Shown here: positions 41,308 to 50,325 of the stretch, in pieces
Position numbering within the stretch: position 1 is the stretch's first letter
Layout: every line of letters starts with the position of its first letter
Assembly (NCBI RefSeq): GCF_900115345.1
Contig: NZ_FOWC01000010.1
Span: 1-64,000 of the forward strand
Length of the DNA: 64,000 bases
Direction of reading: 5' to 3'
Source of the DNA: Amycolatopsis rubida
GTDB lineage: Bacteria > Actinomycetota > Actinomycetes > Mycobacteriales > Pseudonocardiaceae
The notes under the pieces: generated by a model
The model's database searches: none
What the model was told of the DNA's origin: nothing
Seen by the model: only the letters and a program-made list of their open reading frames with translations
Made by a program: the position numbers and the translations under genes

Positions 41308-41809
41308 TCAGGCACCTCCTTCAGCGTGCTGGTTCTGCTGTGTCCACAACGGTTTGAGCTTGTCGCGGGCATGGCGAAGATTGGACCTGACCGTCTCGGG
41401 AGATGCCCCGAGCGCGTTGGCGATCTCGATGGGCTCGTAGCCGTCGGGCCCACGCCATCACTTCGCGCTGCTGGTCGGGCAGCGTCCTGAGCATCTCCTG
41501 GCGGCGAAGGAGGGCTTCGACGATCCGGGGCGGATCCTCCGGACTTCGCTCAGGCGGAACCCATCCGCCCTCCACCGCCTTCTTGATTCCGTCCTGGTCC
41601 CGCATCGCCTGGTGCAGCGCTTCCCGTTTGGCCACGATGCGCACCCAGGCGCCGGGATGCTCGATCGAGCCCCAGTCCTCGTGCGCCCGGTACATCGCCT
41701 CGGCCGCCGCGTCCTCCGAGAGCGAAGCCTCGTACCCCAGACTGATCAGAAACCCTTTCAACCGGGGGAAGTCGTCGGCGAAGAACGCGTCGAAGCTGCT
41801 TCCAGGCAT
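41308..41809 (-). pseudogene. ECF-type RNA polymerase sigma factor, frameshifted in region 4
   Basis: Region 2 is intact (FDAFFADDFPRLKGFLISLG, DAAAEAMYRAHEDWGSIEHP, WVRIVAKREAL). Near 41448 (after LPDQQREVMAWA) the frame shifts. The adjacent frame gives the region 4 helix-turn-helix DGYEPIEIANALGASPETVR, SNLRHARDKLKPLW and a stop that abuts the next ATG. One base would restore a 167-residue sigma factor. Either a fresh mutation or a sequence error. Confidence 0.7.
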
Positions 41810-41879
41810 CGGGACGTCCCCCTTCCTCAGAGTCGCCCTCAGCAGCCTGAGCTGCTCTTACGGGTCCCGGGGGCGGGGT

Positions 41880-42719
41880 TCAGGCCGGTGCGCACCGCAG
41901 GTCGTAGAGCCTCCAGGCCTCGTTCAGCCACAGCACGACCGCGGCCGCAGCGGTCCCGACGTCGGTGACGCTGGCAGTGGCCGCGCCGGTGAGGGTTCCG
42001 TCCGGGTTGCGGGCGAGCTGCTGCGGGTCGATCTGCCGGGCGCGGGCCGACGCGGTGGAGTGGGCGTGCCCGCTCTGCATCCGCCACAGGACCGACACCC
42101 CGTAGCGGGTGTCGTCGTTGCCGTCGTCGGCGTGCACCAGATCGCCGACGTCGGCGATCACGTTGGTCATCGTCAATCGCCAGCGGGGCACGTTGCCCGC
42201 GTCGAGCCCGGCCGCTGCGGCCGCTGCCTGGAGTTCGCCGAGTTCCTCATCGAGGCGTGCGCGCTGGGTCTCGACCTCGCCGCCGAGCCCGAGACGGGAC
42301 GGAAGCGCGACGGACAGCAGGCCCTTGCGCTGGTTGATGTCGTCGCGGGCGATCCTGAGCGCGTGCTCGATCCTGGTCGGGCGGTCGGCCGGCTTGAGAA
42401 TCCACAGCGACTGGGCGACGCCCATCAGCGCGGTGCGCAGCACGGTGAAGTACGCCGCGGGCGGCACCGCCCGGCCGGTCGCGAGGAAGGAGACCCTGAA
42501 GAACTCGAGGTGCTCGGCCGCCGTCACCATCCCGCCGTAGGCCAGATGCGAAGCCGGCAAACCCGGGTACGCCTCGTCGTCGCGCGCCAGACTGCTTCCC
42601 GCGGACGGGGTGACCGGCGGACGGGTGATGCGCTGGAACCACCCTGCGATCATCGGGAACATCCGCTCCTCGAGCCGCTCCTGCCACTCATGCTCGTCTT
42701 CGTCGCTCGGCATCGGCAT
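41880..42719 (-). CDS. hypothetical protein (279 aa)
   Basis: ATG 42719. Acidic start (MPMPSDEDEHEWQERLEERM), then an all-helical body with RITRPPVTPSAGSSLARDD, HLEFFRVSFLATGRAVPPAA, SLWILKPADRPTRIEHALR and a conserved-looking end GVSVLWRMQSGHAHSTASA. The arrangement (LWxLxPxxxxxRxxRALR ... SxxxHG) is found in uncharacterised actinobacterial proteins. No function assigned. Confidence 0.65.
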   Translation of the reverse strand: MPMPSDEDEHEWQERLEERMFPMIAGWFQRITRPPVTPSAGSSLARDDEAYPGLPASHLAYGGMVTAAEHLEFFRVSFLATGRAVPPAAYFTVLRTALMGVAQSLWILKPADRPTRIEHALRIARDDINQRKGLLSVALPSRLGLGGEVETQRARLDEELGELQAAAAAAGLDAGNVPRWRLTMTNVIADVGDLVHADDGNDDTRYGVSVLWRMQSGHAHSTASARARQIDPQQLARNPDGTLTGAATASVTDVGTAAAAVVLWLNEAWRLYDLRCAPA

Positions 42720-42974
42720 CCGGCCTCCTCTCGCTCAGGATCCGGCCAGTCTCCCGCAAGCGCCGTCGCCTCCGCTCGGCGTCCGACCACGCACGCGGTC
42801 ATGCACCGCGCGCGTGCTCTGACCCCGCTCGCGCGCACTACCGCCGAACAGGTGACCGCAACAGTCCGCCTGGATTACAGTCGCAGTCATGGGCGGAGTG
42901 CGGAGAGTGATAGCGGGACGTCAGAGGCGGTACGCAACCTCCGATCGCCGCCAGGCGCGACAGGGGGGCTCCGC

Positions 42975-43751
42975 ATGACGTCACCGCAGCCCGGCAACCG
43001 CCCCGGACCGCAGGGCCAGCCGCCCGGAGGCAGCCAAGACGCACAGGACTACCGCGCGGTCGCGAGCCGGATGCCGAAGACCGCGGACGAGGCCTACGCC
43101 CAAGCCCGCGAGTCCTTCATCGCCGCGAACATGGCCGTCAGGTCCGCGCGGCGCTGCGTCTTCCGGGCGCGCAAACGCAGGAGACTGATGGACTTCGCCG
43201 GCCGCGCGTTCGACGGAGGGACGTGGCTCCTGCTCGAAGAACGCCGGCTCCGGTCGGCCGAGCAGGAGCCTGCCCCGGTGAGCACCGGCGGCAAGGACGG
43301 CGACCGGGCGTTGGCGACCGAACGGGTTGAGGCGTACCGCGCGTTCCTCCAGGCAGTCCGGGAATGGCGGACCAAGCTCGACGCGCTGTTCAACAGGGTG
43401 AGCCGCGGAGACCTGAAGGCGAACATGGGCTCGCTCGCCGACAGTCAGGAACAGGACGAGAAGAACCGCGCCGAGATGCGGCACGCCCACGACGCCGTCG
43501 TCGCCGCGCTGAGCAACGTCGAGCTTCTCGGAACCGCGCGGGCGGTCCAGATCGGGCGCGGCATGCACAAAGAGCTGTACCGCTCCTGCGGAATCCTCTT
43601 CGACCGCACGGAACCGGAGATGCCGCTGTGGGAACGCAAGGACATCGTCAAAGCCCTTGACCTCGCGCCCTTGATCGCCGAGATCCGGCAGGACTTCGGT
43701 GCCGACGTGCTCGACGCCCGACACGACGAACCCGCCTGGTTCGCGAGCTGA
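42975..43751 (+). CDS. hypothetical helical protein (258 aa)
   Basis: ATG 42975 with CAGGGGGG upstream. Disordered start (PQPGNRPGPQGQPPGGSQD) then long helices (ARESFIAANMAVRSARRCVF, RAFLQAVREWRTKLDALFNR, VVAALSNVELLGTARAVQIG). No TM. Unknown function. Confidence 0.6.
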   Translation: MTSPQPGNRPGPQGQPPGGSQDAQDYRAVASRMPKTADEAYAQARESFIAANMAVRSARRCVFRARKRRRLMDFAGRAFDGGTWLLLEERRLRSAEQEPAPVSTGGKDGDRALATERVEAYRAFLQAVREWRTKLDALFNRVSRGDLKANMGSLADSQEQDEKNRAEMRHAHDAVVAALSNVELLGTARAVQIGRGMHKELYRSCGILFDRTEPEMPLWERKDIVKALDLAPLIAEIRQDFGADVLDARHDEPAWFAS

Positions 43752-43807
43752 CCTCGGCAGGACGGGGAGCCTAGCGGACACGTTTCTCCATCGACGGTCT
43801 GGAGGGC

Positions 43808-44275
43808 GTGTGGCGGCTGCGCTCCGACCTGGCCGACCGCGAGGCGCGGTCCTGGACCCGCGCGCTGATGCGGGACTGTGCGGCGAAAGTGGTCGCCCTG
43901 TACGCCGCCGGGGCGCCCGAGCTGCTGCTGGACTTCACCGGCACGCCCGCCCCGGCCGTCGACCCGGCCCTGCCCGCGACCCTGGCCGCGCGGGCCGACG
44001 CCTCCGAACACGCCACGACGCTCGCGGGATTCCTGCGCCACCGCCGCGCCGCGACCGGCCTGTCCGCAGCCGACGTCGCCGAGGCCGCGCTCCTGCCGCT
44101 GCCGGTCGTCACGAGCTGGGAGGACGGGGCCGCCGCCGCGCCCTCGCAGCTGATCCGGTGCGCGCCGGTGCTGCAGCTGCCCGAGGAAACGCTGATCGCG
44201 GCCGGGCAAGGCCTGCGGGACGCGGACTACTGGCCGCTTCCCACGCCGCCGCCTGCAGCGCTCGGACGGCGCTGA
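43808..44275 (+). CDS. XRE-like HTH protein (155 aa)
   Basis: GTG 43808 with GGAGG nearby. N-terminal helical part (DREARSWTRALMRDCAAKVV). The C-terminal half is an XRE-type domain: FLRHRRAATGLSAADVAEAA, LLPLPVVTSWEDGAAAAPSQ, LIRCAPVLQLPEETLIAAG. Probably regulatory. Convergent with the next gene. Confidence 0.6.
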   Translation: MWRLRSDLADREARSWTRALMRDCAAKVVALYAAGAPELLLDFTGTPAPAVDPALPATLAARADASEHATTLAGFLRHRRAATGLSAADVAEAALLPLPVVTSWEDGAAAAPSQLIRCAPVLQLPEETLIAAGQGLRDADYWPLPTPPPAALGRR

Positions 44276-44342
44276 CATGAGGAACCGTTTCCGGGACGGG
44301 ATGTTCGTGACGCGCCTGCCCACGCGGAACAGGTGAAGGCGT

Positions 44343-45332
44343 TCAGGCTCGGGCGTAGCGTTCGCGGATGGTGTCGACCGGCAGGCGCAGTTCGGTCATT
44401 TCCCGATGGCGGCTGGGGCGTTCGTCGAGGCCGAAGCAGACCTGGTTGTCGATCCACTCCGTCCAGGCGCGCGGCGGTCGCGGGTCGAGGTTGTCGGCGC
44501 GGACGAATGCGGAGGCGATGGCGGCAGCGAGAGCGCCGGGGCCGCCTCCGGAGTACCCGAACGACCATTGCGACTGCACTTTTGAGGGCACGCGGGGCAG
44601 GGGCGTGATCCGCTCGCCGGGGCCCTGGATGTAGGCGGGCCGGTCGCCGCGTCCGGCGTCGGCGACGATCGCGGCTCCGGCGGGGATGCCGTCGGCGGGC
44701 GGGCGCAGCGTGATGTACCACTCGGACCAGGGATCTTTCCGGTCGCCGGGGTGGTGGACGACGAGCGCGCCGCGACTGTCGTAGCCGTAGCGCAACGGGT
44801 CCTCCCGGTCCTCGGTCCACACCTGGGCGGACAGCCGCCGGTAGGCGCGGGTGTCCTCGGGCGGCTCGTCCTGCCAGGCGATCGAGGACAGGTAGGCGCG
44901 GTCGTGGTCGCCGCAGACCAGGAATTGTTCCGGGATGGTGTCCGGGTGGTCGTTCTCGGCGAAGTCGCGGTCGTAGGCCCCCAGGTAGAAGGCGAGCAGG
45001 CTGGCCGGTTCGGTCAGTGCGGCGTGCAGCGCGGGGTCGGGCCTCGGAGTACGGGTCGGACTCTTCGGCCCACGCGCGCAGGCGTGCGAGCAGGGCTCGC
45101 AGGTCGCCATGCTCGGCCAGGTCCTGCGGGATGACGAACTCGTCCGGGAACCGGTCGAGGGTCTGCTGGTCGGCCGGGTCCGGGCGCGGCAGGACGAGCC
45201 GCGCCGCCCAGGTACCGGGCCAGTAGGGCACGGGGGTGTCGCGCGGCGTGTTCGGCCGCGTGCCGTCGTCGAAACCGGGCCGCTCGATGTCGAGGCGGGT
45301 CTGGATCTCGTCGGCCAGCAGCCGCTAGACAT
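44343..45332 (-). pseudogene. hypothetical gene with two frameshifts
   Basis: Parts in different frames join into one protein: LLADEIQTRLDIERPGFDDG, YWPGTWAARLVLPRPDPADQ and RAWAEESDPYSEARP, then (after a shift near 45040) DPALHAALTEPASLLAFYLG, YDRDFAENDHPDTIPEQFLV, ending ELRLPVDTIRERYARA at 44343. The first shift is near 45320 just after ATG 45332 (MSSG). Restored length is about 325 residues. No known domain. Confidence 0.55.
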
Positions 45333-45361
45333 CAGCCCGCCCAGCCCGGTTTGTCCAGCAA

Positions 45362-45405
45362 CAGGTAGACACAACCTGTCAGTTGTCTATCATGTAGTAG
45401 ACATT
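45362..45405. promoter_or_regulatory. TAGACA/TGTCTA box cluster upstream of 45430 gene
   Basis: GTAGACACAACCTGTC, TTGTCTATCATG and TAGTAGACATTTTT contain TAGACA twice and TGTCTA once in inverted arrangement within 45 bases, in an AT-rich stretch ending 25 bases before GTG 45430. Likely promoter with operator sites for the two-gene operon that follows. Confidence 0.5.
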
Positions 45406-45429
45406 TTTCCCGCATGAGGGGAGAGCAGG

Positions 45430-45783
45430 GTGAACACAGCAGGCTCAGGGGCAGCAGGCACCGTCTATGCCGAGATCGGCGAACCGGGTTCGGTTCCGCT
45501 GGCTGCCATGACCGACGACCAGCTGCGCATGGTGGTTCGTGCGTTTGGCTGGGGCAGCCCGTGGGACGGGGCGGACGGCACTCCCGAGGCAGAGGTCCGA
45601 CGTCGGTACCCGTTCCTGGCAGGGCTGCACTGGGGATGGCGCACAGCGTTCGACAGCGACTGCGCTGGCTCCGACGTCCTGACCGGCTACGTCGAGCAGT
45701 CGCCTGCGACAGAAGCTGTGCGCGGGCAGTACAAGTCGACGCTCGCGGAATGGCTGGCCGGGTCGTTCGGACGGCCAGCATGA
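45430..45783 (+). CDS. hypothetical protein (117 aa)
   Basis: GTG 45430 with AGGGGAGAGCAGG upstream. Contains AAMTDDQLRMVVRAFGWGSP and LAGLHWGWRTAFDSDCAGSD. The stop overlaps the next ATG (ATGA at 45780-45783), so it is coupled with the HTH protein. No family recognised. Confidence 0.6.
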   Translation: MNTAGSGAAGTVYAEIGEPGSVPLAAMTDDQLRMVVRAFGWGSPWDGADGTPEAEVRRRYPFLAGLHWGWRTAFDSDCAGSDVLTGYVEQSPATEAVRGQYKSTLAEWLAGSFGRPA

Positions 45784-46511
45784 GCGCGGCCGACGACGGC
45801 GCGGAACCAGGGGCATTGACGTCGCTGACGACCGACGAGCTGGAGTCAATGTCCGAGACGGAGTTCCGACGGCTGACCGGAGCGAGCACGGATCCTGCCG
45901 ACATCGCGCTCGACCAGATCGAAGGCGTCCTGTTCGCGCGCATCCCCGATGCGCGCGAACGGTGGGAGGCCGTCGCGAAGGTCGCGCGCGGCGTCACCCC
46001 AGCGCTGGAGCACGTCCGCGCCGTCTGCGTCGCGCAGCTGCTGGCCGAGGGGTTGTCGGTCGCCGAGGCCGGGCAACGCCTGCACATCAACCGGCAGCGC
46101 GCGCACGCGCTGCTGGCCGCGCACGAGCAGCCAACACCGCGCGAACTCCGCGCGAACCCCATCCGCGACGAAGTGGGATACCGGCTCGGCGAGTTCGTCG
46201 GCGTCGTCACCGCCATGGCCGAGGAACTCACCGACCGACGCGAGTTCCCCCAAGCACTGGAGCAGGTCGAGAAACTCCAACGCATGATCTCCGGTTCGCC
46301 TGCCGTGATCGTGGCCCGGATGCGCCAGCTGGTCACCGACTGGACGCTGCACGGCGCCAGCCGAAGCCTGGTGGCAGAGCTGGACCGCTTCGCCGGACGC
46401 CTCACCGACCTTCCCCCTCATCTTCCCTCGAAGCAGGAAGGCCACATGTGGATCGCCGTCGGCGCAACCACCACCCGAATCCGGCAATCCGCACAACCGC
46501 CAGCACCTTGA
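45780..46511 (+). CDS. HTH-containing hypothetical protein (243 aa)
   Basis: ATG 45780. Residues 75-120 include VRAVCVAQLLAEGLSVAEAG, QRLHINRQRAHALLAAHE, a helix-turn-helix of MarR/sigma-4 style. Later helices (EFPQALEQVEKLQRMISGSP, RMRQLVTDWTLHG) are unassigned. Possibly autoregulates through the box cluster at 45362-45405. Confidence 0.6.
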   Translation: MSAADDGAEPGALTSLTTDELESMSETEFRRLTGASTDPADIALDQIEGVLFARIPDARERWEAVAKVARGVTPALEHVRAVCVAQLLAEGLSVAEAGQRLHINRQRAHALLAAHEQPTPRELRANPIRDEVGYRLGEFVGVVTAMAEELTDRREFPQALEQVEKLQRMISGSPAVIVARMRQLVTDWTLHGASRSLVAELDRFAGRLTDLPPHLPSKQEGHMWIAVGATTTRIRQSAQPPAP

Positions 46512-46568
46512 ACGCTGGCCGACTTCCTTAACCCGGACAACCACCAGCGCCCCCGCTCCGCCCCGACT

Positions 46569-46646
46569 TCACCCGTTCAGCGACGGGGCCAAAACTCGGC
46601 GAACAAACTCCGTCGCAACGACTTCACGGCCCAGGTACACGATCAT
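46569..46646 (-). CDS. very small protein (25 aa)
   Basis: ATG 46646 overlaps the stop of the 55-aa gene (ATGA). Reads MIVYLGREVVATEFVRRVLA then PSLNG. Too short for homology; translation is suggested by the overlap only. Confidence 0.3.
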   Translation of the reverse strand: MIVYLGREVVATEFVRRVLAPSLNG

Positions 46647-46810
46647 GGCGCCTTGCGGGGCCTGGTCTCGGCTGCGCGCCGGGCGTGCCAGTCGATGTAC
46701 TTCGTGATCGTGAGGCCGTTGCTCGCCCATGCCGTGTCCAACGACGCGAACTTCCCCGTGTGCCGCAGCTGGGCCTCGACCAGCTTTCGCCGGACGAGAA
46801 CGGTTTTCAC
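46643..46810 (-). CDS. small basic protein (55 aa)
   Basis: GTG 46810. Reads MKTVLVRRKLVEAQLRHTGK, FASLDTAWASNGLTITKYID and WHARRAAETRPRKAP. Looks like a compact DNA-binding or ribbon-helix-like protein with basic ends; G/C-rich third positions support coding. Weak ribosome binding site. Confidence 0.45.
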   Translation of the reverse strand: MKTVLVRRKLVEAQLRHTGKFASLDTAWASNGLTITKYIDWHARRAAETRPRKAP

Positions 46811-46959
46811 AGTGGAGAAGGCCCGTCACGCTGCGCCACCGGGTGTAGAGTCCATTGTGGACCGACGTGCTGTTCCGGGTCTTCCACGGACGGTCCGATG
46901 CGGTGGCGGGCCCTGCGGCTTGCGATTGCGGTCGCGCTCCTCGGCGGTGCGGGTTGCGG

Positions 46960-48960
46960 TCACCGGTTCTCGTCGTGTGGACGTTCCGCGGTGTCCGGCG
47001 CGGTCGCGGGATTGTCGCCGCGCGGGGCGTCGGAGCGTTCCGGGTCCGTGCTCGCGGGCTCGGGCTGTTCGCAGGGGGAGGGCGCCGATGCGGGTTCCGG
47101 GTCGGCGACGTCGAGTTCGGCGAGGGCGTCGCGGATCTGTTGCGCGGCTAGCGGTGCAGGGTGGTTCACGGCTCGGGGCAGCAGGTCGGTCAGCAGCGCG
47201 CGGGCCGTGTCGTAGTCGCCGCGGCCGGCGTGGATCCCGGCGAGCGGGACAGCGGTTTCGGCGACCTGGGTTATGTCGCCGAAGCTTTCCATGACGTCGA
47301 CAACTGCGACGAGTTCTGCCTCGGCCTCGTCCGGGCGCTGGAGGAGGATCAGCATCTCGCCGCAGCGGCGCCGGTTCATCGCCTCGCCGCGCGGCTTGTC
47401 GATGTCGCGGTGTTTGGCGGCGCTGAGCCGGTACCACTCGAGTGCTTCTTCGCAGTCGCCGCGGGCGCTGGCGTCGCGGCCGCGCCGCGAGAGTGCGGTG
47501 GCCAGCGTCGGCCCGTGCTGTTGCTGCACGGCGATCGCGTAGGCGGTGTCGTGGTGCGGGACGGCGAGGTCCGGTTGTCCCAGCTTGTGGAAGAGGAAGC
47601 CGATCTGCAGGTGCATCCGGGCGATGGCCAGCGGGTCGCCGCAGAGCTCGGCGGCCTCGAGCCCGGCCTGGCACAGCGCGAGGAACGGTTTGTAGTCGCC
47701 GGTGTGCAGGACGAAGCCCCAGACGGTCTCGGCCAGCCGCCACACGTCTTCGTTCCAGCGGCGGGCACCGGCCATGCCGGCGACGCCGTAGACCATCGGC
47801 CCGTGCCGGAGCCACCAGGCCATGGCCTCCTCGCGGGTGGCGAAAACCCGCTCGTGCGCGATGTCGCCCTCGAGCGGGGGCCGGTAGGGGTGGACGGATG
47901 CGCTCGCGGACGCGGCGTGTTGGCGGTAGGCGCGCAGGTAGCCCCGCAGCAGTTCGAGCCGGCTCTCGTCGCGGTCCTTGTCGTGGCCGTAGTGCTTGTC
48001 CGCCTGATCGGCGGCGTCCTCGCGGACCAGGTTGGGCTGCTCGACGACGTCGTCGTGTTCCAGTTCGTCGAGATAGTTGACCTCGACGAGCTCCCTGACG
48101 CGGTCGCCGAGATAGGCCTCCTCCCATTTGGCGGCTGCGGCGAGCTCCTTCAGGCCGTAGCGGGGTCCGGGCAGACAGCCGAGGACCAGGTGGAGCCTTT
48201 TCGTGTCGGGCAGCCACGTGTCGGCTTGTTTTTCGAAAACGGTGTGCATGGCGGTGTCTCCGGTCGATCGGATGAGGTGGCTGGCGGTGGTGCGGGGGCT
48301 GCGGGCGGGGTGCGTTCGTTGGTCGCCCGCGGCGATGGCGAGCTTCAGCGGGTGGCCCTGGCAGACCGCGACGAGGTGGGCTAGGCCTTCCGGGTCGATC
48401 CGGCCGGGGCCGGCGCGGTCGACGAGCAGCTCGCGCGCTCGCTCGGGCGGAAGGGGCCGGAGGGGGAGGATGTCCGCGCCGTCGCGGGCGAGGCTGCTGA
48501 GCTGGGATTGGCTGGTGACGAGCACGACCGCGCGGGCGCTGCTGGGCAGCAGCGCCCGCACGTGCTCGGCGCGTGCGGCGTTGTCCAGCAGCAGGGCGAA
48601 CCGGCGGTCCGCGGTGAGGGTGCGGAACAGGGAGGCGCGGTGCTGCCCGGCGGCGGGGATCTCCTCCATCGGCACGCCCAGCGCGAGCAGGAAACCGTAC
48701 AGCGCTGTTCCCATGTCGTCGCTGCAATCCGCGGCGAACCGCTCGACCAGGATCCCGTCCGGGAAGTTGCGGAGCCGGGTGTGCAGAAACGTGGTGGCCA
48801 GCGCGGTTTTCCCGATCCCGGTCACTCCGGTGACCACCGCCAGCGCCGGGGACGGCCCGGACCGGCTCGCGATCTCCTCGAGCCGGGCCAGCTCCGCGTC
48901 GCGGCCGATCAACGCCGGAGGCGCGGGCGGCAGCTGGACTGGCGGGTGCCGGGCGGTCAC
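46960..48960 (-). CDS. STAND (NB-ARC-like) ATPase with TPR repeats (666 aa)
   Basis: GTG 48960 overlaps the preceding stop (GTGA). P-loop GVTGIGKTALATTFLHTR at 45-62, Walker B RRFALLLDNAARAEHV, sensor RAVVLVTSQSQLSSLA and the LPLRPLPPERARELL helix are as in AfsR/NB-ARC proteins. The C-terminal half is TPR-like (GDPLAIARMHLQIGFLFHKL, ALEWYRLSAAKHRDIDKPR, AETAVPLAGIHAGRGDYDTA) with a disordered acidic tail. No SARP DNA-binding domain and no fused effector. In bacteria such ATPases serve as regulators or as sensors in defence systems; its operon partners (lipoproteins, secreted protease, LanC-like, prim-pol) make the role open. Confidence 0.8.
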   Translation of the reverse strand: MTARHPPVQLPPAPPALIGRDAELARLEEIASRSGPSPALAVVTGVTGIGKTALATTFLHTRLRNFPDGILVERFAADCSDDMGTALYGFLLALGVPMEEIPAAGQHRASLFRTLTADRRFALLLDNAARAEHVRALLPSSARAVVLVTSQSQLSSLARDGADILPLRPLPPERARELLVDRAGPGRIDPEGLAHLVAVCQGHPLKLAIAAGDQRTHPARSPRTTASHLIRSTGDTAMHTVFEKQADTWLPDTKRLHLVLGCLPGPRYGLKELAAAAKWEEAYLGDRVRELVEVNYLDELEHDDVVEQPNLVREDAADQADKHYGHDKDRDESRLELLRGYLRAYRQHAASASASVHPYRPPLEGDIAHERVFATREEAMAWWLRHGPMVYGVAGMAGARRWNEDVWRLAETVWGFVLHTGDYKPFLALCQAGLEAAELCGDPLAIARMHLQIGFLFHKLGQPDLAVPHHDTAYAIAVQQQHGPTLATALSRRGRDASARGDCEEALEWYRLSAAKHRDIDKPRGEAMNRRRCGEMLILLQRPDEAEAELVAVVDVMESFGDITQVAETAVPLAGIHAGRGDYDTARALLTDLLPRAVNHPAPLAAQQIRDALAELDVADPEPASAPSPCEQPEPASTDPERSDAPRGDNPATAPDTAERPHDENR

Positions 48961-49211
48961 GACGCACCGACCGGCGTTTCGTTGTCCGCAGCGGACTTCG
49001 TGTGCGCGGTGCCGGGGTGGATCCGCAGGAGCTTTTTGAGGCAGCGCAAGGGCGGGAGGCCCTGGCAGAGTCGTGCCGGTCCAGGTATGCCGTCGCACCC
49101 GGACGCGAGGGACCCCGCCGCCAGCACGACCGCCGCGGTCAGCGTGACGGTGGCGCGAGCCGCGGCCCGCCTGCAGCGCGCGGGTTCGGGTCGTCGCGGC
49201 CGGGCGGTCAC
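48957..49211 (-). CDS. small lipoprotein (84 aa), paralogue of next
   Basis: GTG 49211. Arginine-rich n-region, hydrophobic core VTLTAAVVLAAGSLASGC giving a lipobox (LASG-C). The mature part has CQGLPPLRCLKKLLRI and ends PVGAS. The upstream gene has the same plan (CQGSLAPSCLKQLGQD ... PAGAS), so the two arose by tandem duplication. Exported and membrane anchored; function unknown. Confidence 0.65.
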   Translation of the reverse strand: MTARPRRPEPARCRRAAARATVTLTAAVVLAAGSLASGCDGIPGPARLCQGLPPLRCLKKLLRIHPGTAHTKSAADNETPVGAS

Positions 49212-49504
49212 GATGCACCGGCAGGTGTCAGAACGTCCACATCGGACACGAGATAAACGCTGCCGACGTTCACGACTTCAGACGCCGGTGCCGCTCTGAT
49301 CTCGTCCTGTCCGAGTTGTTTCAGGCAGGAGGGGGCCAGCGAGCCCTGGCAGGAACGGGTCGTGCCCGGGGCGGGACTGTCGTGGCACCCGGCTGCGAGC
49401 GCACTGGTCGCGGCCGCCGCGGCGATGAGCGCGATCCTGCGGATTCGTCGTTTCCGGGGCCGTTGGTCGAGACCGCCGGCAAGGTTCTGGTCGTGGGGTG
49501 TCAT
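49208..49504 (-). CDS. small lipoprotein (98 aa), paralogue of previous
   Basis: ATG 49504 with AGGAAC upstream (longer start at 49552). Basic RKRRIRRIALIAAAAATSAL and lipobox LAAG-C, then SCQGSLAPSCLKQLGQDEIR with two further cysteines. Stop overlaps the next GTG. Part of the 53416-46960 operon. Confidence 0.65.
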   Translation of the reverse strand: MTPHDQNLAGGLDQRPRKRRIRRIALIAAAAATSALAAGCHDSPAPGTTRSCQGSLAPSCLKQLGQDEIRAAPASEVVNVGSVYLVSDVDVLTPAGAS

Positions 49505-49582
49505 CGTTCCTGTCGGGTCTTTTTCGGGGCGGTTTCGGCGATGTCCGGTCATGCCGGAACGGGAACAGCCAGCAGGCAGGCC

Positions 49583-50254
49583 TCACGGCGGCGCGCCGGA
49601 CAGCGCGGGTTCTCGCCGCTGCACGTGCGCCGCTTCTGGCGGGCGCGTGTCTCGGGATTCGGGAACGGTTCGTTCCGGCGGAAGCGTCTTTTCGTGCGGA
49701 ACGTCTGGCACCGGCGAGGGCCGGGCGGTGTCCGCGGCGAGCGAGAGCGGGGCGGGCTCGCTCTCCTGCGGGACGTCGACCGGCAGCCGTCCGGCGATGC
49801 GCACGACGTCGACGCCGACGATCACCTCGTGGCAGACCGTCGCGAGCACCGCCGCGCACCACGGGCAGCCCCGGTCGGCGAGGCTGGTCTGGGGCACGCC
49901 GTTGATCCGGTCGAAGTAGTGCAGTTCGGGGTCGCCGCCGCGGAGGTGGCAGATCGGGCGGATCGTGAGGTCGATCTTGATGCGGGCGAGCCGCGCCGCG
50001 TCGTAGGCGTGGCGGGTGCCGTCGCCGTACGCGCGGATCGCCACCCGTCTCGGAACGGGTTCCGGGTCAGGGGCCGGCGAGCAGCACGAAGTCCCGGGCC
50101 GCGGCCAGGGAACCGGGAAGTGAGCGGCGGTGCTGCGCATCTTCTCCGGGGATATCCCGTCCGCCGGTTGCGCCTGCCCGGCCGACGCGGCGAGCCGGCT
50201 GCGTCCGCCGGCGTCCGGAGACGCCGGGCGCGAATCGAGGTCGGTTGCGGTCAT
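49583..50254 (-). CDS. CxxC-containing hypothetical protein (223 aa)
   Basis: ATG 50254 (MTATDLDSRPASPDAGGRSR). Central region RLARIKIDLTIRPICHLRGG, ELHYFDRINGVPQTSLADRG and CPWCAAVLATVCHEV contains a CxxC and further Cys/His that could form a zinc site. The C-tail is disordered. A second minus-strand frame (to 50067) reads LPGSLAAARDFVLLAGP, so a frameshift near 50120 could separate a short upstream peptide gene from this protein. Confidence 0.5.
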   Translation of the reverse strand: MTATDLDSRPASPDAGGRSRLAASAGQAQPADGISPEKMRSTAAHFPVPWPRPGTSCCSPAPDPEPVPRRVAIRAYGDGTRHAYDAARLARIKIDLTIRPICHLRGGDPELHYFDRINGVPQTSLADRGCPWCAAVLATVCHEVIVGVDVVRIAGRLPVDVPQESEPAPLSLAADTARPSPVPDVPHEKTLPPERTVPESRDTRPPEAAHVQRREPALSGAPP

Positions 50255-50325
50255 CGACGGAGTCCTTGCCGTGTGTGGGTGCGCCCACGGCGGGCCGGGC
50301 ATCGAGCGCCCTGCCCGCCGCTGGG

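Noticed and set aside
47161..48384. 407-codon + strand open frame opposite the STAND gene
   Set aside because: Antisense shadow; no start signal or recognisable protein motif.
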